A stretch of 64,000 bases of DNA from assembly GCF_014356525.2 (NCBI RefSeq), contig NC_052511.1, forward strand, positions 30,840,689 through 30,904,688, given 5' to 3'. The notes under the pieces are model-generated. The model ran no database searches, had not been told where the DNA came from, and saw only the letters and a list, made by a program, of their open reading frames with translations. Positions 1-10,030 of the stretch are shown here, piece after piece; position 1 is the stretch's first letter, and every line of letters begins with the position of its first letter. The translations under genes were made by a program, and so were the position numbers. The DNA is from Nilaparvata lugens (taxonomy: Eukaryota > Arthropoda > Insecta > Hemiptera > Delphacidae).

Positions 1-430
1 TAAGCTCTATCAACTGCCACAATTCTTATATCTGTAAAAATTTCAGGAGCTCCGCCCCATCTATGCAAAGTTTGATTTCAGATTCCCAGTTATCAGGCCT
101 CCGATACAATTTGAACAAAAAATTCCAAGTGGGAAAGATTGAGCATATAAATCTCTACAATCGATGTTCAGTAACATTTTCACCTAAAATTGAAAATAAG
201 CTCGAAATTCGAGAAAATTCGATTATTCAATTGCAAACTGTTTGCAACTGTTGATTCTATTAAATCATTCACTATGAAGAGATAGCAGAATTCGTGTGTC
301 TGCAGCGTTATTGTCCTGTCACCTGCTGTTAAATAGTAGACTTGAGATGCGCGTGAACACTAGTGTCAGGTGATCAATTTTCATAACGGCAAGGAAAGTT
401 GAGTGTGTACGCAACACCAGATTTTTGTTT
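1..430 (+). repeat. Interspersed repeat family R1, copy 1 (3' part)
   Basis: The opening bases (TAAGCTCTATCAACTG, then a GGAGCTCCGCCCC stretch) match wording found again at 3886-3930 and 4052-4105 (TAAGCCCTATCAACTG, GGAGCTCAG). Its closing phrase (aaggaaagtt, then caccagattttt) recurs at 4361-4397. The window edge cuts the 5' part. A 63-codon open frame at 63-254 lies inside the repeat and has no recognisable domain. I recall near-identical text from planthopper genomes; that recall is unverified. Confidence 0.65.
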
Positions 431-653
431 ATTGGAATATGAGCTCAAGTACACTCAACAATAGATTTTTCATTTTTCGACCGAGTTTGTTATAAGTGTT
501 TGAAATTTTGATCCTTAAGGTGTCCTCAAGCGCGGCTCTCCACTAGGTAATACTGAAATGAAGTGCATCTAACGGGTGATTCTCATGGGACATAATCTCA
601 TGAACTTATGTCATTGTGCGAAATATCAATGTGAGGACAATGTAGTTGGTGAT
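431..653 (+). repeat. Interspersed repeat family R2, copy 1
   Basis: This stretch reads as the reverse complement of 37735-38046. Shared words include attggaatatg, tttgaaattttgatcctt, gtgcatctaacgggtgattc and aatatcaatgtgaggacaa. This copy lacks about 80 bases present in the other copy, between the first and second of those words. It abuts family R1 directly. No coding capacity is seen. Confidence 0.75.
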
Positions 654-1084
654 GATGAGACTCATTGGCATTTGAGACTCATGAGCTTAATGTGTTGTGT
701 ATCAGCCATACGCAAAATAAATAAATTTGATTATTAATTTACGTTCTATGCTTTTATTATTATTATTAACTCCGACTAGGATTATCAATTTGTTCAACTA
801 AAAATGAGATATTATGTGACTCTATCATTTAAGATCTCTTTCTTCAACATAACTTCTTAAAACACTTACAATGTCTTAATTAATGTCATAATCATCTTAT
901 TATGTTCGCAACCTTCCTACTCACCAACTAAACTATGCAATGAGTCATAATTTCTCAAGCGAGATAATGGACACCGTTTTTAAATGCGCCTTAATCCCTT
1001 TACGGCTTGAAAACTGTTCATGTAAAACAATAGACAATAAAAACATGGAACGACCCTTTCCAACTTGAGATAAGATAGGCGGAA
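654..1084. other. AT-rich stretch, no feature recognised
   Basis: Similarity to the 37.7-kb copy of R2 stops near 653. The rest holds an AATAAATAAAT-like run and a short ATT microsatellite near 752-766, with no open frame or motif that I can support. Confidence 0.6.
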
Positions 1085-1260
1085 CAAAGGCAGGCCCTGA
1101 ATTGGGAAGCAGTAGCTCAGTGTAATTACGCGCTGTTTAACAATAATTTCTGGGCTCAGCTGCGATTCCAGCCAGAACTTTTATCTTTGACGGTTATGTA
1201 ATTTGGAAAGACGATGGTAAATTTCACTCATCGAATAGTCCTCCCCCTCCACTGTTCACC
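1085..1260 (+). repeat. Possible degenerate tRNA-derived SINE
   Basis: A box A-like word (GTAGCTCAGTGT, about 1107-1118) is followed by a box B-like word (GCTGCGATTCCAGC, about 1157-1170). Spacing suits a tRNA-derived SINE head with an insertion. The tRNA fold is not maintained. It could be chance similarity. Confidence 0.35.
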
Positions 1261-1432
1261 CTATTCTGACAGCCTGAGAAACCGATCCGGAATGACATGA
1301 TAAGAAAAATAGAAATTAAATTCTACTCAATTGTAACTATTGAAGTTGATCAAACAATTGGTTTTTGACTGTCAAAGTCACATTGTTCATCATCAACGTT
1401 TGTAGACTCCAAACTTTGAATGTTCATTATGA

Positions 1433-1642
1433 TAATTAACCGAACGTGGTGAGGTCTAAGTTTCGGATTTTCTCTTGTCTGTCTGTATGTAACGCGATTA
1501 TGGCCAAACGCTTTGATAGAATTCGATGAGATTTGGCAGGAATATTCCTCTCTCAACTGCGCGTCGATGTATATACAAGGTTTTTTGAAATTTTGTATTT
1601 TAAGGATAATATGAAGAGAAAAAGAATTCCTTCATACTCTGA

Positions 1643-1647
<5 letters not shown>
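1433..1647 (+). repeat. Interspersed repeat family R3, copy 1
   Basis: It matches the complement of 3165-3395: shared words are tcggattttctctt, gtctgtctgtatgtaacgc, gagatttggcag, caactgcgcgtcgatgtat and ggataatatgaa. It ends directly in the TA microsatellite at 1648. The short open frames here (1350-1556 -, 1533-1763 +) follow from the repeat and are not credible genes. Confidence 0.8.

Positions 1648-1718
<71 letters not shown>
1648..1718. repeat. (TA)n microsatellite
   Basis: About 70 bases of alternating TA with one AAT interruption near 1687-1689, at the 3' edge of repeat R3. Confidence 0.95.
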
Positions 1719-1724
<6 letters not shown>

Positions 1725-2327
1725 GCATTACAAAGATGTATGGCCTTGTATATTATCTTCTAAAACGTAGGCTTTTAATATTTTTTATGATGCGTGCCCA
1801 TCAGTAAAGTCCAGTCAAGGATAAGTTATAGAGGGAAAAGACAATTTTTAACAAATTTTTAAAAGTTGAATTTTCCAGCGTTTTGCTTCCACGCTCATAT
1901 CTTGAGAACAATGCGTTCAACCGACATAACTAATTATCAAATAAGGAAGCTTGATGAATTCTCTACACTTTACGTTGAGTGGAATTTTATGATTTGCTCA
2001 ACGATTCCGATATATTCGCACTTGAAGGTGTGTAATTGTTAAAATAACAGGTTTTCATCCAATGTTTTGCTCTTTCAGGGCTTACAACTCTCCAACAATA
2101 CATCATAAAAACTGATGCTTATAGTAGGTATGTAGCGCATTGAATTTTCTTCGAAATGATATATATTATTTCACTATTCCAAGTTTTCCTCTCATTGTTA
2201 TAGCAGCTTCAATATTGGGGGTGAAATTTTCACAACAACAATTGATCGTTTGACGATGATATTTGAAGAGAAATGAGTTTCCAACAACAACATAATATCT
2301 ATATATCCATCTGTCGTCACTACACTT
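1719..2327. other. Unclassified AT-rich sequence, probably repeat-derived
   Basis: No coding frame. The block about 1870-2180 (words such as cttgagaacaatgcgttcaac and gggcttacaactctccaac) feels familiar as planthopper repeat text, but there is no second copy in the window to prove it. Confidence 0.3.
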
Positions 2328-2594
2328 TTATAAGTGGATTAATTGTTTTAGATCATTCTTTCGATGCATTTGAATGAACATTTTATAGAATTCATCCTCT
2401 TTTCCTATAGTAATCATCACAATAGAGTTCCCCGAGCACTGAATCATCTCAATAATTCCCTCAATTGTCAGTTTGGTTGATAGCTTGTTGTTGGTTTCCA
2501 AGTCGTACTCTTCAATTAGAGTTGTATTTTCAAGTTGGCCTGAGTAGCAAATGATTGGATATCCATCATTATAAACATGTGACATGTACATCAT
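2328..2594 (-). CDS. Candidate terminal exon or gene remnant, 88 codons, unknown protein
   Basis: An 88-codon frame opens with ATG and ends in TAA. Unlike most chance frames here, its composition is that of a soluble protein: balanced Glu, Asp, Lys, Asn, Leu and Ile, with a stretch reading LENTTLIEEYDLETNNKLS followed by an alternation of hydrophobic and polar residues suggestive of beta strands. I recognise no family; a beta-propeller-type repeat is only an impression. Upstream on the coding strand, near 2599-2611, lies tattttag, a weak splice-acceptor-like word in frame with the reading frame, so it might be a last exon whose other exons lie at higher coordinates or outside. It may equally be a retained gene fragment or chance. 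Confidence 0.3.
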   Translation of the reverse strand: MMYMSHVYNDGYPIICYSGQLENTTLIEEYDLETNNKLSTKLTIEGIIEMIQCSGNSIVMITIGKEDEFYKMFIQMHRKNDLKQLIHL

Positions 2595-3164
2595 AGGATT
2601 CTAAAATACCTCTATCCTCGGTGCTAAGCATGGATTATATATGGAAAAGTGTTAATTGAAGAGTTTTCTTATTAACTATTGCATGCAGTGAGTCATATCA
2701 ATTATTATTGATAACTTGAAGTAGCATAGTATTTTCTCCCGACTTTTCTCTGCTTCCAACTTGGTAAGCTTTTGTTGATAGTAGCAAAGCTGTTCACATC
2801 AAATTATAAGAATTGTCGAAACAACAACTCAAACAGCCATTAGTCATTTATACACCGAAATCTCGCCAACACGACAGAACAGGACAGAATTTACTCTGAT
2901 GGACAGTATTAGAGGAGACTGTGGTTTATAACTGCGCGAGGTCTATTGTTCACAGAACTACTAGTAATACCATGACTGCAAGAAAAATATTGAAACCAAA
3001 GACCTTGAAGATGCATAACTCTTTAAGGTCTTCGATTGAAACTATAGACCTTATAGAAATACAGAAATAGACTGGCCTCTCCAGACATCTGTGTAATCAC
3101 TTATATTGTCAGCTGATTGATTATGAATAGTTCTATAGTCTGATTAATCCTATCTAGAGAGTAG
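2595..3164. other. No feature recognised
   Basis: AT-rich sequence without a credible frame. A slightly GC-richer patch at 2855-2965 (words ctcgccaacacgacagaac and actgcgcgaggtc) may be part of an old repeat. Confidence 0.5.
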
Positions 3165-3395
3165 ACTATTATAGTGATATCGGAGTATGGAGAAATTCCT
3201 TTACTTTTCATATTATCCATTAAAATGCAAAATTTCAGAAAGCCTTGTGCATACATCGACGCGCAGTTGAAAAAAGGAATATTTCTGCCAAATCTCATAG
3301 GATTCATCAATTCATTTGGCCGTAATTGCGTTACATACAGACAGACAAAAGAAAATCCGAGTTGAAACATAGACATCACTACGTTCGGTCAATAA
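3165..3395 (-). repeat. Interspersed repeat family R3, copy 2 (inverted)
   Basis: It is the reverse complement of the family at 1433-1647. The minus-strand text starts near tacgttcggtc and carries the same gtctgtctgtatgtaacgc, gagatttggcag and caactgcgcgtcgatgtat words. It diverges at several substitutions and a few small indels. Beyond the core it continues toward 3150 without the TA microsatellite seen in copy 1. Confidence 0.8.
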
Positions 3396-3591
3396 TATTC
3401 ATTTCAATTTGATTTTTGATAAGTCTGTGCTTATTATTTTCTGACATGATATGTTTTTTACTTTCCTTGCCCTATTACCACAGGTAAGGAAAGTATTGCT
3501 TTCCAAAAAATTAAGGTACCCCAATTTCAGGTTTCCTATACGTTTCATGGTCCCCTGAGTCCAAAAACATGATTTTTGGGTGTTGGTCTGT

Positions 3592-3617
3592 GTATGTGTA
3601 TATGTGTGTGTGTGTGT

Positions 3618-3669
<52 letters not shown>

Positions 3670-3678
3670 TGTATGTCT
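3592..3678. repeat. (GT)n microsatellite
   Basis: A nearly pure GT run of about 80 bases with short interruptions, embedded in repeat R1. Confidence 0.95.
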
Positions 3679-3786
3679 GTGAACACGAATACTCAACTCC
3701 TAATTAACCGATTGACTTGAAATTTTGAACTTGAGGTCCTTATACCATGAGGATCCGACAATAAGAAATTCAATAAAAAGGTGGAA

Positions 3787-4130
3787 AAAATGGCGGATAA
3801 TTACTGAAAAACCATGTTTTTCACAATTATATCGAAAACGGCTTTAACGATTTTCTTCAAATTCATACCATGGATAGCTATTTATAAGCCCTATCAACTG
3901 ATATGAGTCTCATTCTGGGAAAATTGCTGGAGCTCAGTAATATTCTTGAGAAAAATGGCGGATAATTACTAAAAAAACATGTTTTTCACGATTTTCTTTA
4001 AATTTATATCATGAGCTTTATTTATTTAAATAAATAAACAAATTTATTCATAAGCCCTATTAACTGACATGAGTCTCATTTCTGGAAAAATTGGAGGAGT
4101 TCCGTAATATTCTGGAGCAAAATGCCGGAT
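3787..4130 (+). repeat. Tandem repeat, about 166-bp period, two copies
   Basis: The word atggcggataattact starts at about 3790 and again at about 3955, and a variant (atgccggataattaat) at about 4122. Each unit also carries catgtttttcac and taagccctat.aactga.atgagtctcat. The second unit contains an extra AT-rich insertion around 4018-4050. Confidence 0.8.
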
Positions 4131-4400
4131 AATTAATAAAAAGAACACATAGTCGAGATATTTCATGTGTAGAACATCTGTTTTTTGACGACTTTTAAAA
4201 AAACATCGAATTCCACAATTTACACAAAGGAAAAAGAACAATATTATATACACATATACAGTAGTCTGATCTACGGTTTCAAGTATGTTGCCGCCAATCG
4301 TCATTATGTTATTCCCCTAAATTATTTTCGTTTAAGAGTGAGGCTCACAGTTCAATGAGCAACGAAAGTTGTGTGAGTGTACCACACCAGATTTTTTAAA

Positions 4401-4815
4401 TTATTTTTTATTTTTATGATACATGCAAAATGAAACCCCCTCCGTCAGATGCCTTCAAATAGCTAGCTATAAGAAACTGAGAGCAAATAGAGTATTTCCA
4501 GTGGAATTATATTTACCTCGCTTGGCCGTTATTGATGTTGCCGATATGCCATGTTATTCCAATGAACCTAACCTCAATGTTCTAGGTATTTTCATATACA
4601 ATATAAATAAGTCATTAAAGTTTTGGCGTAACTTTATAATATATTTAAGAATTACTGTACTTGATATCTGTTTTATCTGCCTTGTACTGATAATTATTAG
4701 CCACAGCTGTCGACCGATGACGGGACGACTGGAAATGCACATTTTAACATTCGTTCACCGAGACCATTAAATTATTATTTAATCTTTCAAAGGTGTATCA
4801 AAACACGTTGTTACA
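4401..4815. other. Unique-looking stretch with an unassigned 115-codon frame
   Basis: A frame at 4423-4770 (+) opens with ATG and shows a hydrophobic segment near residues 60-95, but I recognise no family and the frame sits among repeats. I do not call it a gene. Confidence 0.3.
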
Positions 4816-4850
<35 letters not shown>

Positions 4851-4859
4851 ATATATATA
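4816..4859. repeat. (TA)n microsatellite
   Basis: Alternating TA with a single central interruption that makes the tract nearly self-complementary. Confidence 0.95.
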
Positions 4860-5460
4860 CTAAAACAGAATAGAGAGGATGACTGTGAACTGCTGCTCCC
4901 CCTGCAGAAAAACAATCCGTGCAGAGCATTGGCCAAGTGCCAAGTCGACAGTGCACAGACCTTGAAATTGTTCATTATCCAGCCTAAATAGTTTGTAATA
5001 ATATGAGCAATCAGTTTCTGTTTATGAAAGTTTGAATTTGTATTTGGAACTTCTTCTATATCAGGCCTAATCCTTCACCAGAGTCGTGATTATGAGTGAC
5101 ATATTTTTGATATACATTATAAGGAGAATATGATGTAAGGAGACATATTTTTCAGGTAAATCAACTTTCTAGAGATGAGAGCCAAGAATCACAGTTACTA
5201 GGAAATCCAACTAACGTTTCATCAAACACCCTGAGAATTTTGATACTGTTCCTGATCCACAGTAACTGAAACTGAACCAAGAAGCCTGAAGAACAGTAAC
5301 AGCCCCTCTGATTCGCTGATGAAGTGCATGTGCCTGCGTGCATACACGTACGTGTGTGTGATTGCTTGCGGGCATATACATACACACTGATCGCACCAAA
5401 CGTGGTAAATTGCCATGCCAAAGTGAAAATTAATTTGAGCATGAATGAGCTCACTCTAGA
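4860..5460. other. No feature recognised
   Basis: Overlapping short minus-strand frames at 5161-5454 have no recognisable domain. A small TG/AC-rich patch lies at 5336-5390. Confidence 0.5.
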
Positions 5461-7060
5461 AAGATGAAGGTGACAGAGAAACGATTAAGGGGGGAGAAGA
5501 CTATAGATGCAGGGAAGGAGAATAATAAGATGTTCAAGAATGACAAGGTGCTGTAAGATTTGGATCATCGGTGGAAGGTAGGAGAAGTGAGAAGGAAGAG
5601 GGATGAAGGTGAGATGGATGAGAAAAAGGAATGAGTGAAAGAGTAGTCAAGAAAGTAGTCAAGAAGATGTATAATTACATATTGTCAAGGAAAGTGTATC
5701 AAGGAATGATGAAGGGGAATGAAGAGGAAATGATATTGAAGAGAAGAAGGAGTTATAAAGATAGAGGGACAGAAGAAGGACAAACAGTTGTATAAATAAG
5801 GGTTGGGGGACAAAAACACTGACAACAAGACAAACTTGAATGAAAAAAATTGTATTTATTCAATGTGCTGAATTTTCAACGTTATTGAGAATATTTTATA
5901 ATTCCGGATAGGGAGGGAGTTGTTTCTTTAGAAATGAAGAGTGTCGAGGTCACGAAACTATGAGAAGCTTGAAATTCAAAACATAACAAGGAGAAGAGAT
6001 TGGAGAATGAAGGAGAATTGATGGTAAAAGGAGTTCTCTTTGAATGATGTCGTGATGGGGGAATAGAAGTGGATGAGAAGATGAGGAAAATATGGAATAA
6101 GAAGGAACTGAAGAAAATGTAGAAGGCACACGTGAAAGCGTTCAGCTTCGTACGATAATTAGTGGATAAGTATGTTGCTCTGTAACCCTTGTTGAGCTTG
6201 AAGAAATGGATGTGTCAGAAGCAGGAGAAGAAGAAGGAAGGAGATCATGTACAGCGAGAAGATGGAGAGTAGACTGAAATCTCAATTCCTTGCAAGTGTG
6301 TGACGGGCTTTATCTGGAAGAGGAGTGAAAGGTGTGAATTCCCAATCACAAGGGATTTAGGCGGAGTCTAAGCTGTTAGATGAGAGATTTTGGTTACCTT
6401 CATTCTGATACTTTGGTGTTAGTGTGATAGTTATTGAATGGAAATTTTCTTATTATTGATCGCACATACATTAAAAACTCAGATGCAAGCTATTATTCAT
6501 TTATTAATTGAATAAACAATTACAATCGGAAAAAAGGTGCTCGCCCAAAATTTCTTCTGTTCCTGAATTTCGAACAATAACATGTGAGACATAAGATAAT
6601 AAGATGAGCTTGATGTGAGATCAATTTGAAATTTATATTGATCACAAAATGCAAAATGTGTGAAGATTGATGTTGTTATTCATATCCAACAAAAATTATT
6701 CTGATTTGATATGCCGATGATTATTTTTATTATTATTATTATTATTATTATCATCAGTATGACTCACCATAACAAAACAGGTAAACAAGCAGGAATAAGA
6801 TTTTTCCATGCTGAAATTCACTAATGAGTCATTGTCAGGAACAAGTCACTCTCAACATTCTCTAGAGAAGCTTTCATACTATAAGCGAGGCCTTTGTAAA
6901 TTATACCGTATACTCCAAACATTCTTGGATGAACGACAGGAGAGATCAGAGCTTGAAGGAGAGGATGAAGAAGAGAGAGGACAATTAGGAGAAGAAGAAG
7001 AAGAAAAAAGAAGAACAAAGACGGGTACAGGAGAAGCGGAGCAAGAATGAATTGGAAAGG
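5460..7060 (+). repeat. Long purine-rich (GA-rich) tract
   Basis: The plus strand is strongly enriched in A and G (gaagaagaagg, gagaagagatt, gatgaggaaaat), most clearly at 5465-5770, 5980-6130 and 6920-7060. The 80-codon plus frame at 6808-7050 with its Glu/Arg-rich C-terminal half is explained by this composition. A (TTA)n microsatellite sits at 6721-6752. Confidence 0.7.
6721..6752. repeat. (TTA)n trinucleotide microsatellite
   Basis: Nine or so TTA/ATT units. Confidence 0.9.
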
Positions 7061-7084
7061 TGTGTGGAGGGGAAATGAAGCCTG

Positions 7085-7280
7085 TTAGCAGCAAAAGCTT
7101 TTAGACGAGATCTCCTCGCCGAGAAAGCAAAGCCGGGCCGGAAAAACTAGAATCCTATTAAATACCTGGCGACGGAAATAAGTAATTTGTAAATTCCCCT
7201 CCGGGCTACTCGCTACTTTGTTAGCTCTATCCTGACGTGACAGGAAAGCTAGCTAACAGCTTGGGTCAGTCTTGTACGTT
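7085..7280. promoter_or_regulatory. GC-richer island, candidate regulatory element
   Basis: CpG-bearing sequence (ctcctcgccgag, gccgggccgg, ctccgggctactcg) stands out sharply from AT-rich flanks. It has no coding frame, no repeat partner in the window and no TE hallmark. Regulatory function is inference. Confidence 0.3.
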
Positions 7281-8063
7281 CCTTTACAACTTCTCTCTAC
7301 AACTAGATTCAAAGTACTTGGAAGCATGTACTGCATCTGATAATGAAAATAGGTTTCTGCGAGAATCTAGTGCTCTGAGAAGAATATAACATAAGAATAA
7401 ACTGGACACTTTATGTTCCACATGTCCTTGGCATTTCTGAGAAACTACTACATTGTTTTTGAATCTTGCTTGCCTTTGAGGAAAACATTAAGCTACATGT
7501 GAATCTATAGAGCTAACATATTCTACCTACGACCTTGATATAATGTGAACAATGCAACATTACAATCAATCCCATAAGAGCTGCTTTTTGTAATGCATGT
7601 TCCAAATTATACTAGAATGTTCACTTGATGCAATAGTTAATGTACCATACAGATTTTTGACCAATCACAATCAAGGAAAACCACTAGCAGTATCGAAACT
7701 GGAATCAGCTGTTCTGAACATCATCTGTTCTGTTCTTTCTACAATTATTCAAAACTATCGATTGAATGGAATCACCCTCATAAATTGAATTCTTTTTGGC
7801 TCTCTTCTCCCCTTCATAAAGATTCACTATACCAACTTGAAATCCCAACTCGAGACTACGCACAGGCCCCAGTGCCCATGTAGGCTCATTCCGTAATCTA
7901 TAATTTGAAACCCTATTCAAGTACTGAATTATTTTCATGTTATATTCAATGTTATCTATCATTTTTGTACTTACTGAATTGTGGAATGAAAAGATTCTTG
8001 ATTGATTGATTGAGCTTCTAACCTGTGAATCAATAATACCATCATTCAATTCAAATCTATTTA
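7281..8063. other. No feature recognised
   Basis: AT-rich unique-looking DNA. A 149-codon minus frame spans 7705-8154, but its first third lies in the transposon end and it has no recognisable domain. Confidence 0.5.
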
Positions 8064-9400
8064 TACAGGGTGATTCATAATTATGGTAAAATATTTTAAT
8101 CCGTGATAGTAGAGGTAAAAATAAGAAAAAAAGTTCATATGAACATATATCCATAAACGCTTCATTAGCGAGCTATACAGGATGAAAGATTTCGCACGGA
8201 ATTCAGTTCCTCTGGTGAAATACACCGATGCTGAATTGTTTGGGGACTAGTTTTTGAAAAACTTTTGCTGGATTCATATGGAAAAATATCTGAAAAATTG
8301 AATAAAACTAGTCTGGAAGCTGTAGTGTGAGTAGTTTTTGAGAAAAAAGTTGAAATATGCAAAAAATTTAAGTAGAAAAACACAGACTTCTACGTTTGAT
8401 GCCCAATAACTTTCTTTAATGACCAGTAAACAAATATTTTTTCGCAATAAAAATTGTAGAGAATTTAATTCTGAAAAGAATTATGTAAGCTGTGTAAACT
8501 AAATTCAAATAAAAGTTGAATAAAATGTATTCTTATGTAGTACATTACACCATAAAAATTTGCTGTTTTATGAGGAGAGAACTAATAACTCATAGGTTGT
8601 AGCTGATTGCGAATAAAATATTCGGTTTTTTATGAAAAGTTTTTCTCATATGAAAGTAGCATATCTAAATGACATTAAACTTATACCAAAAGACTAGTTA
8701 GATTATGCCATTAAGCCTGGGAGGAAGCTCAAACAGAAGTAGATGATCTCCTATGATTCCTGCCCAAATGTTTACTGAAAACTGATGTTGTGAAAGATTA
8801 GGATTGATGGCATGAGGATTCTCAGCTGCCCAAATATGTTGGTTGTGGACGTTAACGATAGCAGTTCTTGTAAAGTGTGCCTCGACGGTAAATAAAACGG
8901 TTGTTGAAAAGTTTGGGTAAACAATTTTCTCTAAAAACCATTGGCGAATACTAGCACGGGGAATACAGTCTCGTGGCAATAGAGTATAAATTTTCTGGAG
9001 GTGGTATGGATGTAATTTCTGCTATTTTAGTATCCTCCAAATAATAGATTGATTGACATTAAACTGCACTGACAATTCTCTTGTGCTCTTCTCTGGATGT
9101 TCATAAATTTCATTAAGAACTTGTTCTTCTAACTCAACAGTCATAGTAGATCGGGGTCTGCCTGCATAAATGTGCTCTTTGGATATCAGAGAATCTGTTT
9201 CAGACAGACGTTGATGAATAGTGGCAAAAAACCTTGAACTTGGACATATTCGGTTAGGAAAGTTCTCTTGATACAAACGTCTTGCTTCAGTACTATTACA
9301 GTAGTGTCCCACTCCATACATTAATAATGCATGTCAGCTAATTCGGAGTATGAATAATGTCTAAGATTACCTGCCATTTTTTAAAAAGTTAACACTCAAC
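8064..9400 (-). mobile_element. Decayed DNA transposon with DUF4817-type transposase
   Basis: The low-coordinate end begins TACAGGGTGATTCATAATT, the kind of terminus (TACAGGGTG...) found on insect DNA transposons of this transposase family. A related word, tatacaggatgaaagattt, lies at about 8174-8192. A non-coding interval (8160-8697) separates this end from the transposase. I could not find the matching inverted terminus at the other side between 9400 and 9850, so the 5' side is either lost or too diverged. The right limit given is only the end of the recognisable coding region plus a few bases. Confidence 0.65.
8698..9377 (-). pseudogene. DDE transposase pseudogene, N-terminal DUF4817/HTH plus first part of the DDE domain
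   Basis: The likely original ATG is at 9377 on the complement, giving a start reading MAGNLRHYSYSELADMHY. A frameshift near 9324-9330 moves the frame to the one beginning at 9321. There the text (STEARRLYQENFPNR, then SSRFFATIHQRL) is the DUF4817-type helix-turn-helix of insect transposases, followed by a second HTH-like part ending NQSIIWRILK. An in-frame TAG at 9022-9024 interrupts the protein, then the same frame continues through HPYHLQK to the DDE domain. The first catalytic box reads LFTVEAHFTR where the family has LFTDEAHF, so the first Asp is Val. The frame stops after PPRLNG at 8698, so the rest of the DDE domain is missing. Frameshift, nonsense codon, lost catalytic residue and truncation make it certainly inactive. 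Confidence 0.85.
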
Positions 9401-9839
9401 ACGGAAGCAATTGAAAAAAAACATAAATAGTAGGCTAATTGGCAACAAATAAATAGTAGTTGAATTTTAGTTTGATTCCATGAGTGGGTTGATGAGTACT
9501 AATTTTGAGTACTAAATAATTGTCAAAGTTTTCAAATTTTTTGAATAGTTAAATGTTAGCTGTTGATATCCTCCTTTTATGTGGAAATTTATAAATTGAA
9601 TGATTTTGTACATAGCCTCAATTTAAAAGTATGATGTTTTGGGCTACTCATTCTGACTCCTTCGAATCTTATTGTATTTTTTAAGTCAGATAATAAATGG
9701 AATAGTTATCGACACAATTCAATTTCAGTCATTTTCCATATTCATACAGGCTAGTTGATTTCTAACCTAACAAGTAAGCATTGTGATACCGTATGAACTT
9801 ACTTTGCGTGAATAGTGGCAGATAGAATAGTGTACACAA
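9401..9839. other. No feature recognised
   Basis: AT-rich, no frame or repeat that I can identify. Confidence 0.5.
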
Positions 9840-10030
9840 AAGTTATATAATATGGGTGTTCAAAGGGGAATCTGCCGATTGCGCCCAGTTGTCAGATTGT
9901 GTTCAGCCATTTATTCTATTGAACGTAACAAAGTGAACGTCTGTGACGTCATCACGAGGGACGTCATTTCGCTCTTACCAGCAGCCGACATTTCCTTCCC
10001 TGACTGAAGGAGCGAAATTCAAATTCACTC
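9840..10030. promoter_or_regulatory. GC-richer island with paired CRE-like sites
   Basis: A perfect palindromic CRE (TGACGTCA) lies at 9944-9951 and a second GACGTCAT at 9960-9967, centred about one and a half helical turns apart. The island also holds two gaacgt words around 9921-9939. A TATAAATAAG word lies 220 bases downstream at 10181-10190, too far for one core promoter with these sites adjacent to it. ATF/CREB-type binding is inferred from the word only. Confidence 0.35.

Larger units (their letters stand above)
3465..4400 (+). repeat. Interspersed repeat family R1, copy 2 (longer copy)
   Basis: It starts near taaggaaagtattgctttcc and ends in caccagattttt, the same end as copy 1. Inside are a GT microsatellite (3592-3678) and an approximately 166-bp internal tandem repeat (3787-4130). 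Middle parts present in copy 1 (about positions 60-300) are missing or too divergent to align by eye. Open frames here are shadows of the microsatellite. Confidence 0.7.

Noticed and set aside
3399..3696. Two minus-strand frames of His/Thr repeats
   Set aside because: They are the GT microsatellite read in two phases.
6808..7050. 80-codon Glu/Arg-rich protein
   Set aside because: The acidic half is the purine-rich tract; an antisense frame covers the same bases.
7705..8154. 149-codon minus-strand gene
   Set aside because: It runs through the end of the DNA transposon and has no domain.
9378..9850. Second terminal inverted repeat of the DUF4817-type transposon
   Set aside because: I searched for the complement of TACAGGGTGATTCA and did not find it.
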